Positions 33,584-42,294 of a DNA stretch of 50,128 nt are shown here, in pieces. A model generated the notes under the pieces. It did not search any database. It was not told where the DNA came from and was given only the letters and a program-made list of their open reading frames with translations. Positions within the stretch are counted from its first letter, which is position 1; the number at the start of each line of letters is the position of its first letter. The DNA is taken from positions 1 to 50,128 of the forward strand of contig JAKVCP010000016.1 of assembly GCA_022448925.1 (NCBI GenBank), read 5' to 3'. This DNA is from Paracoccaceae bacterium. Lineage in GTDB: Bacteria; Pseudomonadota; Alphaproteobacteria; Rhodobacterales; Rhodobacteraceae. A program made the translations under genes and the position numbers.

Positions 33584-33910
33584 TCAGCCAGCGTGGATCC
33601 GTTCGACATAGGCCCGCAACTCTTCAGCCTCGTGCCGAGAGACGCGCAGTCCTTCCATCGCCGCAGCCAGCTCCGCCTCGGTCTGGGTCAACTGGTTGGT
33701 CAGCTCTGCCTCACGCTGCTGCAAATAAGTGATCGCTTGATCGCGGGTTTCTTCGGCTTCGTGCAGTTCCTGGCTCATCCGTTCCAACTGGTCGACATCC
33801 GTCTGGCTGACCCGCGTGAAGCGATGCACCAGCCAATGTGCAAACCAGCCCAGACAAAAAGCCACAAACAGAATGATCGCAGTGGCGATAATGAACTCGG
33901 TCCTATTCAT
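33584..33910 (-). CDS. Small membrane-anchored coiled-coil protein
   Basis: 108 residues, not assigned to a known family. One N-terminal membrane helix (TEFIIATAIILFVAFCLGWF) is followed by a long helical region with heptad-like Leu/Glu/Gln pattern (about 45-100), suggesting a cytoplasmic or periplasmic coiled coil. The start at 33910 overlaps the stop of the OmpA/BON gene by eight bases, so the two are co-translated and probably work together at the envelope. Function unknown. Confidence 0.8.
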   Translation of the reverse strand: MNRTEFIIATAIILFVAFCLGWFAHWLVHRFTRVSQTDVDQLERMSQELHEAEETRDQAITYLQQREAELTNQLTQTEAELAAAMEGLRVSRHEAEELRAYVERIHAG

Positions 33911-35807
33911 TGGCCTTTTCCTCCTCGGGGGCTGCCTCGTCTCCCTCTGACGGCTCTTGCTCGGCATTGGCTGCTGCTTCGGCGGCCTCTGCCTCCAGAT
34001 CAATCAGCGTGAACTCGATCCGCCGGTTTGCCTCGCGGCCTTCTTCAGTGCCGTTGTCAGCGATCGGCTGCGCCTCGCCATATCCACGGGCACGGAATGT
34101 CTTGGTCAGCACCCGGCGGTTGCTGAGTGCATCAAGAACTGCCTGCGCCCGGGACTGGCTGAGGTTCAGGTTCATGGTTTCACGCCCCTGGCTGTCGGTA
34201 TGTCCTGCAATCTCAAGCGGCAGAGCCCCGCAGATTTTCAACAGCTCGGCCAACTCATCCATGATGTCGTTGGCGCTTTCGTCGAGCTTGGCCGACCCCG
34301 GCTCAAAGGTGATCTTTCGATCGCCAATGATCTCTGTGATCTTGTCGGCGCATTGTTGCGGCGTCGGGATGGCTTTGACAGGGTCCAGCGCCTCTACATA
34401 GGTGACCTTGAGATCGAACTGGGCCCCTTCTCCCAACTTTTCCGATAGCAAGCCTGCGATCTCTGCCCGTGCCTCTTCATTGCCGGTGTTGCCCGACAAG
34501 GCAAGATCGTCGGGGGTCACAGTCACCACGCCGTTTGAAAGATGAGAAAGCGCCTGCAGTGCCGCAAGCACACGCAATGACCAGGCCTGAGACAACGCGC
34601 TGTCAACCCGTGCGGCCGTATGCACGCCGTCAGATCCGAATTGGGCGCGGGCGTAGCTGTCGATGGATTGACGGGAGATCTCTGAGTCAATCCTACCGCG
34701 CAATTGCACATCGCCTTCAGGGCTTAAAGTGGCGACAAACTCTGGCGGGCCCGCTTCCTGGGTGTCAGCTGCCACAGGTTTGGGCAAGACCGCATGCAGG
34801 ACAAACACCTCGGGCAAGGCGTTTTCCAACTCGCCGATGACCTGATCAAACAGGGGTTGCGGTGTGCCCATTGCCGCGATCAACGAAATATCGGCATCCG
34901 CAAAGGTCAGCGATCCGCCCTGCAGTTGCGCCAGCGCGTTGATGCCCAGCGCTGCAGCTTCGGACCAACGGCCGGTAGGCACCCCAAGGCCAATCACGCA
35001 TTCGGTGTCCTCGGCGCCTGCAGCTGCCGCGGCTGCCAGAATTCGGCTTTGTGCCTCGGGGCTGTCGGCAGAACATGCATCAAACCGGGCGACCCCTTGA
35101 TCCAGAAGGAACCGCAAAGAGAAAGGGGTGATCACAGGTCGCGGCGCGGTCAGTTGCAGATCAAGCGCGACGTCAGGCGCTGCGCGACGGGTCAACTCGG
35201 CGGCGATCTCGTCGCGGGCTGCCGGGCTGTCGGCCATGGCCTTGACGGTCACGCGCCCGGCTTCAACCGAAATTTTTGAACGCGGCAGATCCCGCAACGC
35301 CAGAACCGCAAAATCCAAAGATTCGCGCCATCCCTCAGGTTCGGGAAAGTCGGCAACTTCCATGAAATCAGAAACGGGAACCTCGGCGCCAATCCGCAAC
35401 AGAATGCGACCGACAAAGCGTTCCCGATCCGTCATTTTTGGCATCAAGCCGATCAGCGACAGACCGGCATCATTGCGCAACATCTCCAGAGAAAACCGCG
35501 GCGGCTCCAGCGCGGCGGCTTCGGCAACATTCATTTGATCGATCACCCTGGCTGCGTCCACCACACGGCCCGCTGCGCTTAAGGCTTCGAAGCGGGCGGC
35601 CTCTGTCGGGGCGGTTCCCATAAGAAACACCTGCAGGCCATTGGTGTCGGCATCAGCCCAAACCAGCCCTTGTTTGTCCAGTTCCTGGCGCACGCCTGTC
35701 GACGCGCTGCTTTCGATGATCTGAACAGAGAATCCCGCCGCGACAACGCTGAACAACATGGCCAGGACGAAGGCACCCAAAATCACAAAGATGGAGGACA
35801 ACCGCAT
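33903..35807 (-). CDS. OmpA-family protein with BON-like domains
   Basis: 634-residue envelope protein. An N-terminal hydrophobic segment (about 5-28) lacks a clear signal-peptidase site and may stay as an anchor. BON-like alpha/beta repeats fill roughly residues 40-450, and a C-terminal OmpA peptidoglycan-binding domain (about 470-605) carries ITFEPGSAKLDESA, AGHTDSQG and the NLSQSRAQAV-to-RRIEF core. The tail is an acidic low-complexity stretch rich in Glu and Ala. It likely links membrane and cell wall. It is followed by the overlapping coiled-coil protein gene. Confidence 0.85.
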   Translation of the reverse strand: MRLSSIFVILGAFVLAMLFSVVAAGFSVQIIESSASTGVRQELDKQGLVWADADTNGLQVFLMGTAPTEAARFEALSAAGRVVDAARVIDQMNVAEAAALEPPRFSLEMLRNDAGLSLIGLMPKMTDRERFVGRILLRIGAEVPVSDFMEVADFPEPEGWRESLDFAVLALRDLPRSKISVEAGRVTVKAMADSPAARDEIAAELTRRAAPDVALDLQLTAPRPVITPFSLRFLLDQGVARFDACSADSPEAQSRILAAAAAAGAEDTECVIGLGVPTGRWSEAAALGINALAQLQGGSLTFADADISLIAAMGTPQPLFDQVIGELENALPEVFVLHAVLPKPVAADTQEAGPPEFVATLSPEGDVQLRGRIDSEISRQSIDSYARAQFGSDGVHTAARVDSALSQAWSLRVLAALQALSHLSNGVVTVTPDDLALSGNTGNEEARAEIAGLLSEKLGEGAQFDLKVTYVEALDPVKAIPTPQQCADKITEIIGDRKITFEPGSAKLDESANDIMDELAELLKICGALPLEIAGHTDSQGRETMNLNLSQSRAQAVLDALSNRRVLTKTFRARGYGEAQPIADNGTEEGREANRRIEFTLIDLEAEAAEAAANAEQEPSEGDEAAPEEEKANE

Positions 35808-35867
35808 TTTGGTTCCGGTTAGTTAACTGGCTGCAGGGTTGATACGATGACAAGGCCTTGTGTTCAA

Positions 35868-36833
35868 TCACGCGAAGAGAGCAAGAGCGAAAAACAGCAG
35901 AGGCAACAGTCCGGCATCCCGATTTGACCGGAAAAGCATCATCAGCCCATGGCCGTCATCAGGGTTGAAACGACGCATCTGCCACATGAGATGCCAGCCC
36001 AATGTCCAAGGCCCGACCAGAGACAGCACCATCATACCGATTTCCCCCGAAGGAACTGCAAGGATGATCGCATAGCCCATCAGTGCCACTGTCATGACCA
36101 GAAACCAGGCAAGCCATCGGGGCGTATTGTCACCAAACAGACGCGCGGTTGATTTGACTCCAATCAGCGCATCGTCCTCGGTATCCTGATGCGCATAGAT
36201 CGTGTCGTAGAACAACGTCCAGCACATGCCCGCCAAATACAGCACCACCGGTGGCCAACTCAGCGACCCGGTGTGGGCGGTCCATGCCAGAAGCGCGCCC
36301 CAATTGAAGGCAATGCCCAAAAAAACCTGCGGCCACCAGGTAAAGCGTTTTGCGAATGGGTAGATGGCCACCGGAACCACGGACAGGACACCCAAGAGGA
36401 TGGCCATGGGGTGAAACGTCAGCAGGATTGCAAAAGAGACCAGAGCCTGCAGCACAGCCCAGACCAGTGCCTGACGGACGGTGACCTGCCCCGATGGAAT
36501 CGGGCGTGACGCCGTACGGGCGACCTGACCGTCGAACTCTCGATCGGTGATGTCATTCCAGGTGCAGCCAGCGCCACGCATCAGAAAGGCACCCAGACCA
36601 CATCCGACAAAGATCCAAAGGTCTTCCCACCGTGCGTGCCCGTCATGCAACATCGCCAGCAACAGGCCCCACCAGCATGGCAGCAACAAAAGCCATGTCC
36701 CGATTGGTCTGTCGGCGCGTGACAGCCTGAGATAGGGTCGCACGCCAGCCGGAGCCAAATAGTCGACCCAATTGCCTTTCACAGCATCCGAAACCTGGCC
36801 ATTGGCCTCTGGCATGTGGGAATTGCCGGACAT
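35868..36833 (-). CDS. ubiA: 4-hydroxybenzoate polyprenyltransferase
   Basis: Attaches the polyprenyl chain to 4-hydroxybenzoate in ubiquinone synthesis at the inner membrane. 321 residues, many membrane helices. Both Asp-rich prenyl-diphosphate motifs are present: NDITDREFD (first) and YAHQDTEDD (second), with the GVKSTA signature. The start at 36833 follows GGAG; another Met lies six codons in. Only 12 bp separate this start from the divergent rsmE start. Confidence 0.95.
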   Translation of the reverse strand: MSGNSHMPEANGQVSDAVKGNWVDYLAPAGVRPYLRLSRADRPIGTWLLLLPCWWGLLLAMLHDGHARWEDLWIFVGCGLGAFLMRGAGCTWNDITDREFDGQVARTASRPIPSGQVTVRQALVWAVLQALVSFAILLTFHPMAILLGVLSVVPVAIYPFAKRFTWWPQVFLGIAFNWGALLAWTAHTGSLSWPPVVLYLAGMCWTLFYDTIYAHQDTEDDALIGVKSTARLFGDNTPRWLAWFLVMTVALMGYAIILAVPSGEIGMMVLSLVGPWTLGWHLMWQMRRFNPDDGHGLMMLFRSNRDAGLLPLLFFALALFA

Positions 36834-36845
36834 AAGGTATGCTCC

Positions 36846-37568
36846 ATGACGGCCAAGATCAGACTTTATGTAGACCACCCCCTGTCAGAGGGGCAAGCGG
36901 TTGCGCTGACGCGGGATCAGGCACATTACCTGTTCGGGGTGATGCGGCAAACGACAGGTGGCCTGGTTCTGTTGTTCAACGGACAAAACGGCGAATGGCG
37001 GGCCAGGATCGCCGAAGCCGGCAAGCGTGGCGGCACGTTGATCTGCGAAACGCGGACAAAGCCTCTGCAGGCGCCCCCGGATCTTTGGGTGCTGTTTGCG
37101 CCCATCAAAAAGGCGCGCACCGATTTCATCGTCGAAAAAGCAACAGAAATGGGCGCCGCAAGAATCCTGCCGATCCACAGCGCGTTCACCAACTCGGACC
37201 GCATCAGACAGGATCGCCTGCAGGCCCACGCCATCGAAGCCGCAGAACAATGCGGCGGCACCTATGTGCCCGAGGTCACGGCTCTGCAGAAACTGGATCA
37301 GGTGTTGGCCAACTGGCCAACAGAGCGGCATCTGATGTTCTGCGACGAGGCAGAGGCCGGAACAACGCGACGTCTGGATTCTGCCGTGCCCGGAAGCTGG
37401 GCGATCCTGATTGGCCCGGAAGGTGGCTTTTCAGAGACCGAACGGACACGACTTGGGGCGCTGCCCCAAACCCATGTGGTCAGCCTTGGACCCCGTATCC
37501 TGCGAGCCGATACAGCCGTCGTCGCGGCCTTGACCATTTGGCAAATGCAGCTTGGCGACTGGACGTAA
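36846..37568 (+). CDS. rsmE: 16S rRNA (uracil1498-N3)-methyltransferase
   Basis: SPOUT-class methyltransferase that modifies U1498 of 16S rRNA. 240 residues, usual length: a PUA-like N-terminal domain (about 5-70) and the knotted SAM-binding domain with KATEMGA, AAEQCGG and the knot motif LIGPEGGFSETE near the C-terminus, closing with LGPRILRADTA. ATG 36846 has AAGG upstream; the 10 extra codons of the longer frame lie inside ubiA. Confidence 0.96.
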   Translation: MTAKIRLYVDHPLSEGQAVALTRDQAHYLFGVMRQTTGGLVLLFNGQNGEWRARIAEAGKRGGTLICETRTKPLQAPPDLWVLFAPIKKARTDFIVEKATEMGAARILPIHSAFTNSDRIRQDRLQAHAIEAAEQCGGTYVPEVTALQKLDQVLANWPTERHLMFCDEAEAGTTRRLDSAVPGSWAILIGPEGGFSETERTRLGALPQTHVVSLGPRILRADTAVVAALTIWQMQLGDWT

Positions 37569-37793
37569 CCCAACATGAACCGCGCCCAGGTTCCGCCCTG
37601 CGTCGCTCCACCGCCAAGCGTGGCATGGCGTCGCCCGCAGACAGGCGCCCTGGCCACCGTCGGACGCGTGACACCCAAAGCCTGCTGGCTTGTCTGAAAC
37701 GCAGTATACGGCGCTTCGTCGTGCAGCACAGATGTTGGAATTTTCACCCGGCCCCTTATGTTGGCTTTGTGTCCCTCGAAAGGCCCCTAACTC

Positions 37794-38321
37794 ATGTCTT
37801 TGATCCGGCCCGAAGCCGCAGCTTTCATTGCCCGTTGGAACGAAGCCTTGATCGGTGGCGCGGTCACGGCACTTGGCCTCTACTGGGGTTTTTTCTCGGG
37901 TGGCCTGTTACAGTACATCGGCTACATCGTGGCCGCCTGCGGAGCCGCACTGATCGTGACCGGTCTGCAGCGCGGGCGGTTCCGGCAAGGGGGTGGCGGC
38001 CCCGGTGTGGTGCAGGTCAACGAAGGCCGCGTGGTCTATTTTGGTCCGTTGAATGGCGGTCTGATCGATCTGGCAGATCTGCAAAGCCTGTCGCTGGATG
38101 CAACTGCCCGCCCTCCTCACTGGGAATTGCTGCAACCAGGTATAGAGCCCCTGCAAATTCCAATCACCGCCAAGGGCGCGGATGCGTTGTTTGACGCCTT
38201 TGCGACGCTGCCCGGCATTCGCACCGAATGGATGCTGCAACAGATGCAGTCTGCAACCGTTCACCGGGTTGTTATCTGGCGCAAAGGTCCCACCGCCCCA
38301 CGGTCCAATCGCCTGCATTGA
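37794..38321 (+). CDS. Small membrane protein of unknown function
   Basis: 175 residues, no family recognised. Two adjacent hydrophobic segments near the N-terminus (about 17-36 and 40-58) are followed by a soluble C-terminal part of mixed alpha/beta character (about 65-160) containing GPLNGGLIDLADLQSL. It lies between rsmE and gshA on the same strand, an arrangement that looks conserved in related bacteria, but I cannot assign a role. It ends 59 bp before gshA. Confidence 0.8.
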   Translation: MSLIRPEAAAFIARWNEALIGGAVTALGLYWGFFSGGLLQYIGYIVAACGAALIVTGLQRGRFRQGGGGPGVVQVNEGRVVYFGPLNGGLIDLADLQSLSLDATARPPHWELLQPGIEPLQIPITAKGADALFDAFATLPGIRTEWMLQQMQSATVHRVVIWRKGPTAPRSNRLH

Positions 38322-38380
38322 CACCGACTGAAATTCTGAGCATGCCTTGGCCCAGAAACAGCCAGCTATCGGAGCATCCC

Positions 38381-39751
38381 ATGTCCATACCCCAGTCCGG
38401 CGGCGGTCCGATTGAACGTCACGAACAACTGGCCGAATACCTGCAGGACGGGTGCAAACCGCGCGACGAATGGCGGATCGGCACCGAACATGAAAAATTC
38501 GGTTTCTGCAAGGACACCTTGAAGCCGCTGCCCTATGACGGCGCGCGCTCGATCAAAGCCGTTTTGACGGGGTTGCAGCACCGCCACGGCTGGGCTCCGA
38601 TCGAGGAAGGCGGAAACCTGATCGGTCTGGAAAAGGACGGCGCCAATATCAGTCTGGAGCCCGGCGGCGCACTAGAGCTTTCGGGGGCCCCGCTGGAAAG
38701 CATCCATCAAACCTGTGACGAAGTGAACGTGCACCTGGACCAGGTCAAGCACATTGCCGATGAAATCGGCGTGGGCTTTATCGGGTTGGGCGCGGCTCCG
38801 ATCTGGCATCACGAAGAGATGCCCCTGATGCCCAAAGGGCGTTATAAGCTGATGGATGCCTATATGGAAAAGGTCGGCACGTCAGGCACCACCATGATGC
38901 GCAGAACATGTACCGTTCAAGTCAACCTGGACTTCGGATCCGAGGCAGACATGGTACAGAAAATGCGCGTGGCGCTGGCGCTGCAACCCGTGGCGACTGC
39001 GCTGTTCGCCAATTCTCCTTTCTTTGAAGGCAAACCCAACGGCCACAAAAGCTGGCGCAGCCGGGTGTGGCGCTATCTGGACGATGACCGGACGGGGATG
39101 CTGCCTTTTGTGTTCGATGAGGGGTTTGGCTTTGAAGCCTGGGTACAATATGCGCTGGATGTGCCGATGTACTTTGTCTACCGAGACGGGACGTATATCG
39201 ACGCGCTGGGCATGAGCTTTCGGGACTTCCTGAAAGGTGAGCTGCCGGCCCTGCCGGGCGAAACACCCACGCTGAGTGATTGGGCCGACCATCTGACCAC
39301 GATCTTCCCAGAGGCGCGGGTCAAAAAGTTCATAGAAATGCGCGGTGCAGATGGCGGCCCCTGGCGCAGACTGTGTGCTCTGCCGGCCTTATGGGTCGGT
39401 CTGTGCTATGATCAGGCGGCGCTAGACGCGGCCTGGGATCTGGTCAAAGGCTGGGACGCCGAAACCCGCGAAGAGCTGAGGGTCGCTGCCAGTGTTTCAG
39501 GTCTGCAGGCACAGGTCGGGAACCTGAACATGCATGACCTGGCACGCGAGGTTCTCGACATCGCCGAAACAGGTCTGAAGGCCCGTGCCATGCCCGGAGC
39601 TGGGGGATTGATCCCTGATGAGACGCATTTTCTGAATGCGCTGAAGGAAAGTATCGAAACCGGCCAGGTGCCCGCGGACGAGCTTTTGGATGAATACAGC
39701 ACCGCCTGGGATGGTGATTTGACACGGATTTATAAAGAATTCAGCTACTGA
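38381..39751 (+). CDS. gshA: Glutamate-cysteine ligase, plant/alphaproteobacterial type
   Basis: First step of glutathione synthesis: ATP-dependent joining of glutamate and cysteine. 456 residues of the plant-like GCS2 branch, recognisable from IGTEHEKFGF (near residue 33), the GLEKDGANISLEPGGALELSG run (in pieces, about 85-106) and MMRRTCTVQVNLDF. The start at 38381 has GGAG ten bases upstream; 51 further open codons upstream fall in the preceding gene. The end is three bases from the convergent threonine aldolase gene. Confidence 0.96.
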   Translation: MSIPQSGGGPIERHEQLAEYLQDGCKPRDEWRIGTEHEKFGFCKDTLKPLPYDGARSIKAVLTGLQHRHGWAPIEEGGNLIGLEKDGANISLEPGGALELSGAPLESIHQTCDEVNVHLDQVKHIADEIGVGFIGLGAAPIWHHEEMPLMPKGRYKLMDAYMEKVGTSGTTMMRRTCTVQVNLDFGSEADMVQKMRVALALQPVATALFANSPFFEGKPNGHKSWRSRVWRYLDDDRTGMLPFVFDEGFGFEAWVQYALDVPMYFVYRDGTYIDALGMSFRDFLKGELPALPGETPTLSDWADHLTTIFPEARVKKFIEMRGADGGPWRRLCALPALWVGLCYDQAALDAAWDLVKGWDAETREELRVAASVSGLQAQVGNLNMHDLAREVLDIAETGLKARAMPGAGGLIPDETHFLNALKESIETGQVPADELLDEYSTAWDGDLTRIYKEFSY

Positions 39752-39754
39752 GCC

Positions 39755-40801
39755 TCAGAGGTCGCCAGCCATCTGCGTAAATTCTGTGATCAGATCGGGA
39801 TCCAAAGACCAGTCGCACACAAAACGCAGCATCACCGGATCGTCCTCGTGCCCGTCGTCGGAGCCTTGCCAAAGCACATATGCCGCGCCGCTTTCCTTCA
39901 ATCTATGATGCAGACCACGTGCCACGGTGAAGAAGGCAACATTTCCGCGTGCGTCGTTGGCGCGCTGGAATCCTGAAACCGCATCAAGCCCCTGCACCAG
40001 CTGCGCGCAATTGGCATTGGCCTGCCGCGCCAGTGTGATCCATAAGTCATCGGCCAGATAGGCTGACATCTGCGCCGCCAGATAGCGATACTTTGACAAC
40101 AGATGAGCCCCACGCTTGCGGCGCAACTCAAAGTCACGACCATGGTCGGGATCAAAAAAGATCACCGCCTCAGCCCCCATCAAGCCATTCTTTGTCCCGC
40201 CAAAAACAGCCACGTCCACGCCGGCCTTCCAGGTCATTTCAGCCGGTGTGCACCCAAGCGCAACGCAGGCATTGGCAAAGCGCGCGCCATCCAGATGCAC
40301 CGACAGACCATGCTTTGCAGCCATGGCACAAATCTCTCGCAGATCGTTCAGTTCGTAGAGGTTGCCCATCTCTGTCATCTGCGTCAGTGACACCGCCTGC
40401 GGCACCGCGCCGCCCAGTCCCAACCCCTGCAAAAAGGCAATGCGGTCCGCCAATGCAGCGGGGGTCATGCGGTCATCACCGCGCACAACCGACAGTTTGG
40501 CGCCGCTGGTAAAGAACTCAGGGGCGTTGCCTTCATCGAGGTGAATATGGGCGTGTGGCGTACAAAAGACCGCGTCGTACGGCTGCACCAGTGTTGACAG
40601 CGCCAGCGCATTGGCTGCCGTGCCGGTGGTCACCAGAAAAACCGCAGCGCCCGGCGCCTCGAACAGGTCGCGGATCCGATCTGCCACCTGCGCGGTCAGC
40701 GCATCGTTGCCATAGCCCATGACATGGCCCGTATTCGCGCGCTCCAGGGCCGCCAAGGCAGACGGATGAACAGGACCAGAATTGTCAGACGCAAAGAACA
40801 T
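39755..40801 (-). CDS. Low-specificity L-threonine aldolase family enzyme
   Basis: PLP-dependent lyase expected to split threonine or allo-threonine to glycine and acetaldehyde; related family members act on other beta-hydroxy amino acids. 348 residues: SDNSGPVHP at the N-terminus, HIHLDEGNAPEFF (86-98) with the ring-stacking His, the HLDGARFANA segment (169-178) with the Asp that binds the pyridine nitrogen, and Schiff-base Lys204 in GGTKNG. It follows the YcgN gene by one base. Confidence 0.92.
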   Translation of the reverse strand: MFFASDNSGPVHPSALAALERANTGHVMGYGNDALTAQVADRIRDLFEAPGAAVFLVTTGTAANALALSTLVQPYDAVFCTPHAHIHLDEGNAPEFFTSGAKLSVVRGDDRMTPAALADRIAFLQGLGLGGAVPQAVSLTQMTEMGNLYELNDLREICAMAAKHGLSVHLDGARFANACVALGCTPAEMTWKAGVDVAVFGGTKNGLMGAEAVIFFDPDHGRDFELRRKRGAHLLSKYRYLAAQMSAYLADDLWITLARQANANCAQLVQGLDAVSGFQRANDARGNVAFFTVARGLHHRLKESGAAYVLWQGSDDGHEDDPVMLRFVCDWSLDPDLITEFTQMAGDL

Positions 40802-40802
40802 T

Positions 40803-41273
40803 CTAGAGCGGCTCCTCTATGATGTGGTCTTCCCAGTCGTCTTCGTGGACATCGAATTCAGCAACCGTCCGGTTTTGCATTGAGACGCCCACAGCATGTA
40901 CGCTGGAAGGATTTCCTGAGATCAGTGGATGCCAGTCATGCAGTGGCCGGCCTTCCCACAACAGTCTGTAGGCACAGGTTTCAGGCATCCAGTAGGCGTG
41001 TTGATCGATGTTGTCCGGCGTCATCACAATGCATTCAGGTACGAACTGGTGCCGAATTTCATATTGAGCGCAACGGCAGGTGCTGTCGTCAAACAGCCGA
41101 CACGCGACGCGGGTCAGCTCAACATGGCCGGTGTCTTCGTCTTCAAGCTTGTTCAGACAGCACTTCCCGCAGCCATCACAGAGCGCTTCCCACTCTTGCG
41201 GGGTCATTTTGGCAAGCGGCTTGTTTTCCCAGAACCGGGCGGTCAGGCCAAAACGGTCAATCGGATCGCTCAT
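40803..41273 (-). CDS. YcgN-family (UPF0260) cysteine-cluster protein
   Basis: 156-residue protein with conserved cysteines CDGCGKCC (43-50), CRLF, CRCAQY, PECIV and PETCAY, consistent with a zinc- or Fe-S-binding cysteine cluster. The family is widespread in Proteobacteria and has no established biochemical function. The start at 41273 overlaps the ribF stop by four bases (ATGA), showing co-translation with the flavin enzyme. Confidence 0.9.
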   Translation of the reverse strand: MSDPIDRFGLTARFWENKPLAKMTPQEWEALCDGCGKCCLNKLEDEDTGHVELTRVACRLFDDSTCRCAQYEIRHQFVPECIVMTPDNIDQHAYWMPETCAYRLLWEGRPLHDWHPLISGNPSSVHAVGVSMQNRTVAEFDVHEDDWEDHIIEEPL

Positions 41274-42202
41274 AGGGCTGCCAGGATCTCGCGGGCGCGG
41301 GCGCAATCACTGTCCATTTGCGCAATCAGCGCCTCCAGCCCATCGAACTTCACCTCTGGGCGCAGATATTCCACCAAAGCCACTGAGATGGTCGACCCGT
41401 AAAGATCCCCGCTGAAATCAAAAATAAAGGTCTCAAGATTGGGCATATTCTCGCCAAACATTGGACGCACCCCAAGCGATGCAGCCCCCCGGTAGCTGCC
41501 TGCATGCGGGCCATCTAGAATATCGACCAGAACGGCATAGACGCCCAGACGCGGCAGGTGCAGACCGTCGATGGACATGTTGGCCGTTGGATACCCCAAT
41601 TCGCGTCCGCGCTGCTCACCGCCGATCACCATGCCTTCGATCCGGTGCCAATGCCCCAGCTGAGCGGCTGCCTCCCTTGGACGGCCCTCGGCAAGGGCCG
41701 TTCGGATGGCGGTTGATGAAACCTGCCCATTTTGACCCTCAAGCAAGCGGGCAATTGTCACGCCAAAACCAAACCGTTCTCCAAAACGCTGCAGATCCTC
41801 TGCGGTGCCGGACCGCCCTTTGCCAAAGCAGAAATCAGCACCGACAACCACATGGCGCAGGCCTAGCCCGTCAGCGATGACATCACGGGCGAACTCTTCT
41901 GGGGTCAACGCGGCCAAGGCTGCGTTGAAATTCAATTCATACAGAATTTCAACGCCCAGTTTTTCGAGCCTGCTGGTGCGTGCAATATGGCTCATCAGTC
42001 GAAACGGAGGACCGTCAGGTGCAAAGTATTCGCGAGGATGCGGTTCAAAGGTCAGGATACCCAAAGGGGCATCTGGCGCAGCAGCCCGTGCAATCTCCAT
42101 GACCGATTGATGGCCGATATGGACACCATCAAAATTGCCGATGGCGACACTGGCGCCTCGGTCCTGTGATGAAATGTACTGATAATCCCGAACGATCCGC
42201 AT
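41270..42202 (-). CDS. ribF: Bifunctional riboflavin kinase/FAD synthetase
   Basis: Makes FMN from riboflavin and then FAD from FMN. 310 residues: the N-terminal nucleotidyltransferase has GNFDGVHIGHQ (HxGH type, near residue 24) and the C-terminal flavokinase has GRELGYPTANM, with the metal-binding PTAN. The start MRIVRDYQYI at 42202 is favoured; the longer reading would begin inside the perfect hairpin at 42223-42249. It heads the ribF-ycgN-threonine aldolase group. Confidence 0.95.
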   Translation of the reverse strand: MRIVRDYQYISSQDRGASVAIGNFDGVHIGHQSVMEIARAAAPDAPLGILTFEPHPREYFAPDGPPFRLMSHIARTSRLEKLGVEILYELNFNAALAALTPEEFARDVIADGLGLRHVVVGADFCFGKGRSGTAEDLQRFGERFGFGVTIARLLEGQNGQVSSTAIRTALAEGRPREAAAQLGHWHRIEGMVIGGEQRGRELGYPTANMSIDGLHLPRLGVYAVLVDILDGPHAGSYRGAASLGVRPMFGENMPNLETFIFDFSGDLYGSTISVALVEYLRPEVKFDGLEALIAQMDSDCARAREILAAL

Positions 42203-42222
42203 GCAATCCGGGTTACCGATGT

Positions 42223-42249
42223 GCCGCGTGGGCTGCAAGCCCACGCGGC
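42223..42249. terminator. Perfect 12-bp hairpin between pseudo-caspase and ribF genes
   Basis: GCCGCGTGGGCT-GCA-AGCCCACGCGGC: twelve base pairs and a three-base loop, 46 bp after the upstream stop codon and 20 bp before ribF. Extremely stable; no T-run on the minus strand, so probably a Rho-linked terminator or mRNA end protector. Confidence 0.7.
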
Positions 42250-42294
42250 GTCTTTGTTGGTAAAATCACGCCGTGTGACAGGGCAGACGAAGCG

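Noticed and set aside
36839-38194. 451-codon frame overlapping rsmE and the following small membrane protein
   Set aside because: Alternative frame of GC-rich coding DNA, low-complexity Arg/Pro-rich product; rsmE in the other frame is fully conserved.
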